Below are positions 49,379 through 64,000 of a DNA stretch of 64,000 bases, one piece after another; position 1 is the first letter of the stretch; every line of letters starts with the position of its first letter. The notes under the pieces were generated by a model. That model was not told where the DNA came from. It did not search any database and worked only from the letters and a program-made list of their open reading frames with translations. Origin of the DNA: Cyprinodon diabolis. Lineage: Eukaryota; Chordata; Actinopteri; Cyprinodontiformes; Cyprinodontidae. The translations under genes and the position numbers were made by a program. The DNA lies in contig CM060081.1 of NCBI GenBank assembly GCA_030533445.1, forward strand, positions 16,581,655 through 16,645,654, written 5' to 3'.

Positions 49379-52300
49379 CGGCGACTTCCTGCCTCTGCCA
49401 TGAAAACGGGCGGACAGAGAAAAGTCCAGAGTGGTGTGCAAGCTGTTCTGGACTGCACGAGGCCTTGTGAAATAAAATCCACGTGACTCTCAGCTTCCCA
49501 CAATCCTCAGGGTGGAGATGATCTGGACTGCTTAGTGAAGTAGACGCTGTCCTTACTGTTTCTCCCAAAGCCATGTGTGAGTGTGTCTGAAGAGACGTGG
49601 ATAGGCAGAGGTTCTGAATGCAATGTAGAACCCCCCTCCCCCCACAATCTGAGAGGTCTTCCCAGCTGTTTAGGAGGTAGAGGGAGCACAGCAAGCCGCT
49701 CTCCTCTGAGTAAGTAGAGGAGCGAGTGCGTAAACTGTGCAATGTCATATTCTGCTGGAGTCCCCAACGTAAATACACCCCCCCCCCCCCATCGCCTGAT
49801 CTCAGAAGCCTTGCAAAGGAGAGCAGGAGAAGAAAAGTGATGACTGTATTACCTACGACATACAGCGGCAGCCCCCCCTGCCCCTCCCGCCGACGGATAA
49901 TCTGGTTAGCTCTGCAATCATCCACGATAATTATGCAAGAATAACCTTTTTCTGATTTCTTACAAGCTTTTTACATTGTCCTATAAAAGGGGGTCTTTGT
50001 AGCCTTGAGGAAGACGGTTGTTTTTTTTAAAATGTTAAAAAGGACACCTGACGTGCCCATTGGATCGTTTCCTCCGTTAGAGAGAAAAGCCTGTTCCTGA
50101 GGGGACGCCTGTTCAGTTCCTGAATCTATACATTGTGCAAAAAAACCACCACAGTAACAGTAGTTTTATTTTTAACTTCAGAATAGAAAAGGCATTGAGG
50201 GGGGCGGGGTTCCACTCATGAAGAAGTAACCAGTGCAATGTGGATCAAAAAGAAACTTTAACAAGCTGTATGGTTTTAGCCACAACTTAACTACTTTATC
50301 TCCACGAAGCTGTGTGAAACCCCTCAGCTGCGTGTGGAAAGATGTGAATTGTAATGTTTTATTTTGGTTTCTTCACACGGAATCAGGTACGGTACGTCTT
50401 AACTGGAACAAACTTGCACGTCTGCTCATCTCCGAGGTTTTAGTTGTCCCTTCCGGTGTCTAACCACTACCACATCTCTGGATGTTACCTTATCAACGCC
50501 TCGCTAATATGGCTGTTCTCTATGGAGTGCCAAAACTGCAAAAATATGTTAAACATTATACATCGAGAAATAATGAAATAAAAAAATACAAATTTATGCA
50601 AATCTGCTGAATATGTTTATAGCATTCAATGTGAATTTAATTTAAAATTGAAGTCATGTTTAAAACCATTAGTTTGTGGTTGTTTTGCTGCCGTCCGCCA
50701 TGACACGCAAGCATAGACTGTGACATCTGATTGGTGATCTTTACATCTCCTTCTGACCAATCATTTAAAGACAATATGAGCCACGCCCACTCAGTCAGAT
50801 GGGTAATACTACAAGATAAAATAAATGCAGCTTTTGACCATGAAATAATTGGTCTGATAAATATTTTTTTAGCTAGTCTATTCAAGGCTTTGGCTAATTG
50901 AACATTTATCTTTTGGCATTTTTTGCTATTTTAATTTATTACATTTGGGCACTTTTGGATCTCCATAGACGGCATTATACTAATACAGGTAGATCTCAAT
51001 AAAATGGTGCATCTGTTGTTTAATTCAAAAAATGAAACTTATGAATAGACACTGTGATATATATTTTAAAGGTTTATTTCCACTCCCATTTGGAGATTAA
51101 GGCTTACAGCCCATTAGAACCTTATTGGAAGTTTCTCAAATGACTACAAATAATTACACAAGATCAATAAAATTGGGATGTTGCCTTTGAGAAGTATCTC
51201 TATGTGAAGCATAGTGCATGCCCTCAATCCCTGCTCTTTCTTAGCATAGATTACTGCTTCAGTGCCACATGGCGGGTAGATCAGCCTGTGGCTCTTCTGA
51301 AGTTTGTCATTTTGTTTTAGTAGTGGCCTTCATCTTATCCATGCTCTCTGGTGTCTTATCTTCTTGGAAAAAAATATCCAGAGATTCTGTGTGCGGTTTA
51401 GTTTTGTGGTAGACAGCTGCTCCTTTGGACCAACACCAGCAAATCTGACCCCAGATGAACACTTTAAACCTGAGCTCAACTCTTCTACTGTTTGGAACTT
51501 TGATTTTCAAATCAAATTCAACATTTACCTTCATTTGAAAAGGAGAACTTTGGATCTTTGAGCCAAATAAGCTGCTTTTCTTTTATGAAATTGCTCAGCT
51601 CAAGATATGCACAGGTTAATGTTGTAGAGACGTGTTTGGAGGCCTGATTCTGGTAAAGGCTTGGACGCTTTCTTTGAACAGCCAGTTTCTGCAGTAAAGA
51701 TGTCTTTTGTAGGGATGGAAACGTGACTTTCTGCTGGACAAGGTCAAGCGATTGGTTAAAAAGTCCTTTTTTATTGGTCTTATGTAGTAGTTTCAGTTGT
51801 TTGAGAACTTTCCGCTGATAATCATTAACCAAACACTTGAAATATACCCCTAAGAATCAGTTTCTCTGTTTAGAATTGCATTATTGAAACAAACTCCGGA
51901 CGCCCTTATTTTCCAATTATTTTATCAAACCAGTCTTAAGACATGCAGTGCTTGCCCATTGTATCAGAATGTCTGCTTTTTGAATAGGAGTTTTACGGTG
52001 CGAGATTCATGGAGATGACTTCGAGAAAATCAGAGCTTTGGTAACCCTTGTTGATTTATATAAAATCCCCTCACTGATGTCAAGTGGAGCCGAAACACTT
52101 TATTTTTAGGAAAGACTCTTTAATTCACCTCATTTTATTGTAGCCTATGTATCAAACATGTGTCCCTATTTGAGAATACATATTTTGTTAACAATTGTAC
52201 ATAGTAAAGTATGTATTTTTGCACGGGCATTTTTCCTACAAATGAATTTTTTAGTACAATTTTGGAGATTATTTATAAAAATAAAAAGTGTCAGCGAAGA

Positions 52301-53235
52301 TGACTATTTTAAAGTGGTTCACTGCCAAGTCTACAATGCAATACATCTGAATACATCGAAGCATCTCATGAATCGTGTACTCTACCTTTAAGGAGGGAAG
52401 GGGGGGGGATATCGCCACTGTAGCATGTGTCTGTATGAAAGTAACCTTTATTCACTTACCAAGGTCTGAATCACATGTGCTTTTACCAGACGCTTTTATG
52501 TTGCCTATAGATCAAACTCTGTAACCCTGAAGTTTGAAATGTCATGGCCTGAAGCTGTGCTCGTTTATCCAAATGAAAAAACACTTGAAGACGATCAGGG
52601 GGTAAAAAAAAAACAAAAAAAACGCTGTAAGGACTTGGCTACCTGCAAGGAAGAGAGGAACGGTTTGCTTCCTCGCTGCCAATCCATTTAAATCCCAGCT
52701 TTTCCAGAATGAGTTCAGCAGCTTCTAGAAATATCAAATCAAGAAAGTGCCTGAATTTGTTTTTCTCCCAGACTCTTTGAAGACAGTATTCGTTGGGTTG
52801 TTTTAACCTACTTGAATGTTCAGAGTATTGGAGTTTGGTTCAGTATATCAGCCTGTGAACCCTTAAAAAGCAGAGCTCCTCATCTGCTCAGCAAACAAAC
52901 CTTAGTTTTCCTTCCACAACACAAACATTTTATTTCATTCACCTGTTGGAGAGTTTCTGTCCGCACTGCAGACCTGGAATGTTAACGTCATAATACAAAT
53001 CAAGGCTGGGAAAGAGGAAAAAAAACAACCCACCATTCATTCTTTGTAAAAGCGTGTATAGATTTGTTTTCTGTATACATTATCAGAATCATTTCAGCTG
53101 GACTTACGTATTGGCTGCTATGTAATTCATGAACAAAAAAGCATAGGTTAGAATTAATATTTAAAGAAAAAGATTGTATAGTATATTTGTTTTGTAACAA
53201 GTTTGTGTAAATAAAATAATTTATACTGTTATTTA
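49379..53235 (+). other. atxn7: atxn7 3' UTR (extent inferred)
   Basis: No open frame follows the PKARP stop. Poly(A) hexamers occur at 50577-50582, 50820-50825 and 53210-53215. The last leaves no space for another gene before psmd6, and mammalian ATXN7 also has a multi-kilobase 3' UTR, so I place the end near 53235. Alternative shorter forms are possible. A degenerate Tc1 element lies within it. Confidence 0.55.
50984..51850 (-). mobile_element. Degenerate Tc1-like element inside atxn7 3' UTR
   Basis: The left end, TACAGGTAGATCTCAATAAA, matches the ends of a common fish Tc1 family. Reversed transposase remnants follow: ATTACTGCTTCAGTGCCACA then GATCAGCCTGTGGCTCTTCTG near 51250-51300, GGACCAACACCAGC at 51427, and GAACAGCCAGTTTCTGCAGT at 51675. 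The right repeat has AAACACTTGAAATATAC. It is heavily deleted (about 0.87 kb) with no usable frame. Confidence 0.65.
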
Positions 53236-53302
53236 TATGAAAAGTTGCCTCTGCCTTGTTTGTCAAAAGAACTTGAAACCGTTTTAGGTAAACAGGTTTA
53301 TT
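53210..53302. terminator. Facing poly(A) signals of atxn7 and psmd6
   Basis: AATAAA on + at 53210-53215 (atxn7) and AATAAA on - at 53302-53297 (psmd6) face each other. The psmd6 signal is 87 bp after its stop codon. Cleavage 15-30 nt downstream of each would leave only a few tens of bases between the two transcripts. Confidence 0.65.
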
Positions 53303-53388
53303 ATATACACAATATAAGCCACTTTGTCAGACAAATAACAGGTTTGGGTAATCCAACGGGAAACATCACTGAAATAAAGCCGCCGTAA

Positions 53389-57534
<4,146 letters not shown>

Positions 57535-57720
57535 TTTGACGCTAGATAAAAAAGGCAAACAAATAAACAGAAGGCCCTTTTCGCGTGGATGTAGTCCACT
57601 CTTTACAGTTGCCCAGTTATACGACGATGACTACGGAAAACACGGAACGGCGCCGTTTCCGCCAGAGCCGCAGGAAAAAAGGAGCGCAGGTTTAATAGTA
57701 CTGCCCCCTGGCGGATATAT
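57535..57720 (-). promoter_or_regulatory. psmd6: psmd6 promoter region
   Basis: A GC-rich stretch upstream of the start codon has the perfect palindrome AACGGCGCCGTT (57646-57657) overlapping an E2F-like TTTCCGCC (57656-57663). A strong CTCF-like motif, CCGCCAGGGGGCAGTA on the minus strand, lies at 57714-57699. There is no TATA box at a suitable distance. Inference from motifs. Confidence 0.45.
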
Positions 57721-58094
57721 ATAAAAACAGTTATGTTGAGCTGAATAGGATCAGTTGTTTTCTGTTCAGCTTTGGTTAAATAAAATAAAATAAAATAAAT
57801 TCACACAAGTTAAACTCCATAAAAAGACTAATTCCTAATATCAAGTCAAACTAATAATTTTCTTTTTTAATTTACATGAGATGGCCAAAATAATTTTAAA
57901 TTTGTATCACTTCCACAGAGTTCAAAAATTTACATACAGATAGATTGGTCTTCCATAGCTATAGTTATATGGGAAAGCCACTACTTCTTTAAACAACTGA
58001 GTATTATTGTTACAATTGCAACTAGTACCTTAATGTTTACAGATGCAAGCTAAAGTTTCTTGAGTCCTAACTAAAACTATAGTGTTTGACCATA

Positions 58095-58291
<197 letters not shown>

Positions 58292-59721
58292 ATTCCTGCA
58301 GCTTCACATATCTGTTTTATAACCAGAATTCAATTAAAGGTGGTTGTCTTTTTGTATAAAACTCCCAAATCTCATCACTGAAACTGCTACATCCACAATC
58401 TATATAAATGTACACCTTGCAGATTGTGTTGTCATTTTGGTGCTTTACTTGAGAGCAGATTTTGAAAAACTCATGTCACTGCAAATTGGCAAGTTGATTG
58501 CATATTACTTAATTTTTACTTAAAAAGTTAATGATAACCAGCCTAGGGGTTCTAAACCGCTCCATAGAGTCTGATTTAGTGTCCTGCAATGTTAAAGGCA
58601 GACACGAGAGAATGGAAACTTTCTATCATCAACTGGTAGGGATTCACAATTGACCGCTTTTTGGTTTTTTTTATGTCGCAATGATTTAACCTTCAAACAT
58701 GTGATTGTTGAAAGGGACAGTTATTGACTTGGATAAAATGTTTGAGTCAAAATCTGTTCAGAAAATGATAAGTTATTATCTGAGTATGTGTTATTCAGCC
58801 TTTGATTCTAAAAGCCTTCTCCTTACCAAGTAAATTTAAAATAGCAGCTTGTTGTGATACACATGCTTATTTTTAGCTACTCATTGTTTTATATAGTATA
58901 TTTTTAGATTGTACTTTTAGCTGAGTCATTGTGGGTTGTCTCTTCCTCCGCTTTTCAAAGCTTTCTCTGGCTTAACTTTAAAATCAATCTAAAACACCAT
59001 TGTTTTACATTACCTCATTGTGGTTTAGAATTTTATAGATAGGGATATTTTTAAAAGGACATTTATAATGACTTTCTAAAATGTTCTATTTTCAGTTTAG
59101 CTCAGGCTTGTGATTCAGTGCAGAATCCGTTAACAAGCAAAGACAAAAGTATTGATCATAAAGTTTTTTCAAAACTTTAGAAAACACACACACATATGAC
59201 AAATGCTCTAAATCAAAGCACTCAATACTGATAGGCCACCATTCAATCAGTTCTGACTCAGTTCTGGCATTAGTACCCAGGATCCAGTTTCCACCAGCAA
59301 GCTCCTCACCAAAGCTGTTATACCTCAACAAATGCATGTTAGGAACCATGCATTTGTTTTATTACTTTAGTCCACACTATCAGTCTGTTTTAAACATGTG
59401 AAATAAGTTGCATTGTAGTCATCACTGAGACCACATTTTTTCACATTACTCAAAGTCTGCAGGTTCAGGTTGTTATTTCCTTTAACAACATGTTTTATAA
59501 ACAGTAAGAAGAAAAACATCATTTGATAACTACATGTTCCTTTACAATACACAATTAGTCTTTGATGGTCTGGCTGTTGACTGCCTACTGAATCATGCAT
59601 GTTCTCATCCTTCAGTATTGGGTTTTTAGATCAATATTTTTATAATCATGTGGCAAAAAGTGATTAAATCAAAAGTTAAATATGGGTGAGAAAAATTCTG
59701 CATCACCTAACATTTGAAAAT

Positions 59722-59785
59722 ATCCATCCATCCATCCATCCATTATTGTAACTGCTTATTCCCTAATGGGGTCGCTCTTCTATGA
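59722..59785 (-). mobile_element. Short degenerate copy of the ATCC-tailed LINE 3' end
   Basis: TATCCATCCATCCATCCATC, then a diverged CTTATTCCCTAATGGGGTCGC, parallels the junction of tail and LINE at 2150-2190 (CTTCCACGTATCCGGGGTTATCG). Same orientation. Confidence 0.45.
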
Positions 59786-60529
59786 AGAGTGGCATGAGTG
59801 CAATTGATGTTTGTCATCATTGTTCTGGCCAGACAATCTGGGAAGATTTTGGATTAAATCAGCTACCTACACAGTCTTTGACAGGTCCCATCTTTGGATT
59901 CTACCCCAGCATCTTCTTCCCAATACTTATTCTTCATATTTATCCTTAGTGCTTTTGTTTATACATATTCATTAGTTAAAAAGGTTTCTTTTCAGATACA
60001 GTAAATATTTTTTAAGTACTTTCTGCTTTTAACCCCATCAGATATGAGGAATTTTTGTCTTTATTTCAAGATATCAGAGGTTGTTGCTTAAAATATGATG
60101 TTATGTGCAGTCTGAGTTCTTCAGATTGAAACCAATTGGCTGATTAATCGGATCGTGTTGCCTTTAAGATATACATAATTTACAAGATAGTTATGACGTT
60201 TGACTGCGGTGCAGTTATGACCTTGCCACAGAAAACAGTAGTATTCAACCTCAAAGATCAGCAGACCTTTATCTAACTTAATAACATGTATTAAGTGGCT
60301 ACAAAAAACTAAAGGTTAAATTACAAACAAATTCCAAACTAACTGACTTTTCCTCTCACTTTTGAGAATTCAGGAAAAATTCTAGTGAAATGGTTTTTAA
60401 AGGAACTAATAGAAATAGAAAAGAAAATAGAAAATAATGAAATTAGCAACAAAAAAAGTTATTCTAGAAAAAAATATTGATATTATGTAGGATTTACTAA
60501 ATTAATTCATTTCCACTTTTTCACCTCAG

Positions 60530-63364
60530 ACTCAAGGCAGTGCCCTGCTGCTCATCATCATTTTGGGCTTTGGAGGAAGCTTTCAGTCTGGTTACCATAT
60601 AACTGGACTCAGTTCCCCTTCACCAGTGAGAAAGAAAAAGCAATCTATGTTTCTCAGCTTTTTCTTGTTTTTGTTTTGTAATGATATTTTTCATTAATAT
60701 CTTCTCTGCAGTACATTCAGCACTTCATCAACAGCACCTGGTATGACAGATACAAAGAGCCTCCAGCTCCACAGAAGGTCACCATGATCTGGTCTCTTAT
60801 TGTCTCCATGTATGCTGTTGGGGGACTCTTTGGTGCTGTCAGTGTCAAACTCTTCTCGCGGAGACTGGGGAGGTGTGTATGCAGCTTACAAGTTAAATAT
60901 AAATACATTCTCAGATAAATTCTTTCCTATAAGAAGGCAGAGATAACCCATTTTCAACACTCTGAGAGGCATGTTTTAAAAAACCATCGACAGTCATGAT
61001 CTTGGCACTCATTTCATTCACCTGTCTAACTCATCTGATCCACCTGCTCCTGCCTCTATTTAAGGCGCTCACATCCAGTCATCAGGCCCAGATTATTTTG
61101 TTCTCTCTAGCCAGTGGTGAGAGTGTTTTTAGCGTTTCACATTTCCTTATCCTGACCTGTTCTGCCTCTCAACTACTGAGCCCACCTGTTCCTGTCTGAA
61201 CGTTATGCCTGAATACTGGGTCCCTCTGTTCTGAGTCATTACATCGACTCTTTCATTTGCTACACTTGTCTAATGGAGGCCCGTGTTAGCATAGAAAACC
61301 TCCTTTCTAGAGTAATACTTTTGTTCTAAGATTGTTGACACAAGCAGCAAAAAGGCGGCCAGCCTTTCCCAGTTTTTTTTTTGTGAAAAAGAAAAAAGGA
61401 AACAGAAAACTCTCACAGCCCGACAGGAATGGCTTGGTCAAATTTAGAGATGAAGAAATAAATATGACCCGAGGAAACTGTCCCAGTTGCTGTTCAACAC
61501 AGTTATTAATAATAAGCTCTATACACCTACAGCTGTGGACGCTGAGATCCACAACATTTATTTAATCACTTACACAGAATGAGGCCCAAAGCCTTAAAAA
61601 ACTCAAAACTAGTGATTTGAATCATTATTGTTCTTATCAGTACTTAGAGTTCTTTAGATTCTGGTAAACTGAGTTACCTGCTGTGTTTTATGTTGTTAGA
61701 GAAATGTTTTTTTCCCAGGGAGTTCATGACTTTGGTACAGGGGTAGTTCTGTTCACTCGGGACTGGGCTGGTTTTTAGTAGCCCTTTTTTTTCTACAATG
61801 AAACAAAAAAAAAAAAGAACTGTAGTTTTGCCTGTATTGATATTCAAAGTAGCCTCTTGTCCAGGTTGAAAAACTGCCATATTCACTGTATTCTTATACA
61901 TTTTTGCATCATGCAAATCTAGCTGAAATGCATGTAGCTTAAAAAGTGTGTTAAAAACTTTAGTAATACTTTTCCCTTCCTCAGAAAGCAAGCAATGATC
62001 TGCAACAGCTTGATTTCCATTATTGGAGCAGTGATAATGCTGACAAGTAAGGAGGCGAAGTCCTTTGAAATGATCATTGTGGCGAGGACACTGTATGGAT
62101 ACTCTTCAGGTGAGCTGATTCTAAATCACTTGAGACCCATCTAACGAGTGTGTAGTTTGCGCTAGAGGTGTGATCACTACTGTTAAACATTGTAACCTGT
62201 ACCACAGGTTTAGGAGTGAGCCTCCATTTAATGTACCTGGGGGAGATTTCACCCATGAAGATCAGAGGCCGAGTGACTCTGACATCAGCCACTTTTACTT
62301 CACTTGGTAAACTTTCAGGACAGTTTTTCGGATTAAGGTTTGCATCTTAAGTCAATCTCCATAATCGCTTTATCTTGCACGAGAATGACTGCACTGGACC
62401 CAAAGTTAAGCTGCAGCCCCATATTTTGTCTTTCAGTGAGATTCTTGGCGGTCAGGATGTTTGGCACATTCTCCTCTGTGTCCCTGTGTGTTTCTCCGTG
62501 GTTCAGGTTTTGGTGCTGCCTTTTTTTCCAGAGGCTCCTAGATATTTATTTATAGAGAAAGGAGATGACATAGCCTGCAAAAGCGGTATGCATTTATTTA
62601 TTTCATAAACCAAACCGGAAAGTTTTTTTTTTTCATTTTGAATTTCTTGGTAATTTGTTTCTCTGCTCCAGCCCTCCAGAGTTTATGGGGTAACGGTGAC
62701 TATAAGGAAGAAATGGAAGAGATGTTGATTGAGCACATGGCTCTTGAAGCTTCTCCACCAAAGAGTCCTCTGCAGCTGCTGAAGAACAGGACGGTGCGAT
62801 GGCAGCTCATCACCATGTTTGTCATTTACTGTTGCAACCAGATGTCAGGCATGACAGCGGTGAGGATGATATTCATTTCAGACATTTTTAAATCGATGAA
62901 CCTTGAATTTCTCTCAATGCATTGCCCTGTGTCTCCTGAGGAGCTGCAAAGATTCAGGGTGGAAAAATCTGTTTATACTGTATGAGAAGTGGAAGTCTTG
63001 TCTTACGGGGAGAGAGGCAATAAGAAATGCAGTGCTTAAAAAACCCCAAAAAGGAATCAGAAAATAAAAATCACCAAACAGAGACTATTATTCACACATA
63101 CATAAAATTTTTTGAAGTTTGTGATTTTTAACCTGTCAAAATGTAAAAAACATTTCTAAATTATTTTGCAAGACACTTTGTTAAATAATCCCACATGGTC
63201 GTTACAAAGGAGACCTATTTGTGGTATCATTATGGTACCTTCCTCCTTCCTAGATCAGCACCTTCTCCTTCGACATCTTCCTGAATGCTGGTGTTCCAAG
63301 AGACAAGATCCGCTACGTAACTCTTGGTCTCGGAATATCTGAAATCCTCACCTCCATCTCCTGT
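60530..63364 (+). CDS. Class II SLC2A (GLUT) sugar transporter, partial (320 codons)
   Basis: Facilitative hexose transporter of the major facilitator superfamily, plasma membrane. Exons: 60530-60625, 60712-60872, 61985-62109, 62208-62337, 62437-62585, 62672-62859 and 63254-63364, in frame throughout. TM1 is ALLLIIILGFGGSFQSGYHI, then an extracellular loop with NSTW glycosylation site. Next come WSLIVSMYAVGGLFGAVSVK and RRLGRK (the G-R-R/K signature). The YLGEISPMKIRGRVTL and PEAPRYLF signatures follow, with TM7 containing CCNQMSGMTAISTFSFDIF. The first exon and everything after TM8 or so lie outside or unseen. Pattern and loop lengths fit SLC2A11- or fish SLC2A15-like members, and I cannot choose between them. 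The intron 60873-61984 holds nothing recognisable. Confidence 0.88.
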
Positions 63365-64000
63365 GTGAGTAAAAAACCCTGTCTTTCCTCCTTCTGACAG
63401 ACCAAAACACAGAAACATCTTTTGGGTGAGTTTGTCCTTATAATAAGCAAGGTAAACATTGTGGAAACTTTAGAATAAGAGTGTTGTAGCAGCTCCTCCG
63501 AGTCTCAAATGGTAAAAGGTAAAACATGGAAAAGAGAAAATTAGAGTATGAAAAGCACTTGTATTTTTTGATTTTTTTTTTTTGCCTTTTTATTTATTTT
63601 TTGTGTCCTTTCTGCCCTGTTTCCTACCTTCCTTTCTTCCTTTTTTTGCATACTTTTTGTCTTTGATCTTTCCTTTCAATGCAGCCCCAATTTGCTTTTA
63701 TCAGCCCCCCTTTCTTGTCTGTATCTGCCCTGGTGTTCCTCCATCTTTTAGTCGTTCTTTCCTTATGTGTTTAATTGCTTTAACCTGTTAGGTTCTTCCT
63801 TCCTTTGCCCCTTCTAATCTAATTTCTTGTTCTTTCTTCTTTTTTATTTGTCAACATTTTCTTCTTACCCAAATTCCCATCTTCTTCAATCTTTCCTCGT
63901 ATTCTAACTCCATTCCGTTCTCTTGTTCTCCTCCTTTTCTTCTTTTCCACCTTATGTGATTCCGTCTTCCATTCATTCTGTCATTTCATTTATTCCTTAT
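63365..64000 (+). other. Intron of the SLC2A gene at the right edge
   Basis: Begins with a GTGAGT donor and becomes a long C/T-rich tract (63560-64000, CTTCCTTTCTTCC-type). No acceptor with coding sequence is seen before the window ends. Confidence 0.7.

Noticed and set aside
49305..49925. 206-codon open frame on the minus strand over the atxn7 last exon and 3' UTR
   Set aside because: It overlaps the true terminal exon antisense, has no recognisable domain, and reads through C-rich runs; probably chance.

Overview
The window looks like nuclear DNA of a bony fish, probably a percomorph-type teleost. Genes are split by GT-AG introns and code for vertebrate proteins. The spaces between exons are full of teleost-style mobile elements: Tc1-like transposons, hAT and Harbinger-type MITEs, several LINE 3' ends, tRNA-derived SINEs, and ATCC, GAA and TAGA microsatellites. 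The species cannot be named from sequence alone.

Layout. (1) 73-5749, + strand: 3' two-thirds of an Mx (dynamin-like, interferon-induced) GTPase gene, cut by the left edge. (2) 5750-7567: repeat-rich spacer. (3) 7568-9828, - strand: complete thoc7 (mRNA export), 8 coding exons, 203 aa. (4) 9829-11285: divergent promoter interval, largely filled by a MITE and two LINE tails. (5) about 11285 to 53235, + strand: complete atxn7 (SAGA deubiquitinase module), with a non-coding first exon, a 14.6 kb repeat-filled first intron, 11 coding exons (947 aa) and a 3' UTR of nearly 4 kb. (6) 53389-57534, - strand: complete psmd6 (proteasome lid Rpn7), 8 exons, 389 aa, converging tail to tail with atxn7. (7) 57735-60529: spacer with a long TAGA microsatellite. 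(8) 60530-63364, + strand: seven exons of a class II SLC2A (GLUT) sugar transporter, cut by the right edge.

thoc7, atxn7 and psmd6 form a housekeeping block whose order and orientation match mammals. thoc7 and atxn7 start from one divergent region; atxn7 and psmd6 end against each other. Mx and the sugar transporter are outside neighbours with no obvious functional tie. In all three complete genes the exon lengths sum to a multiple of three and rebuild a full protein, so those models are firm.

I found no evidence for a new multi-gene system. The points worth checking are regulatory (candidate CTCF sites on both sides of the block, a ZNF143-type motif at atxn7 exon 1), gene-structural (a GC-AG intron in Mx, a six-codon last coding exon in atxn7, poly(A) signals 82 bp apart) and transposon-related (MITEs with exact target duplications, a MITE with a LINE tail inside it, a long foldback, a Tc1 fossil inside the atxn7 3' UTR).
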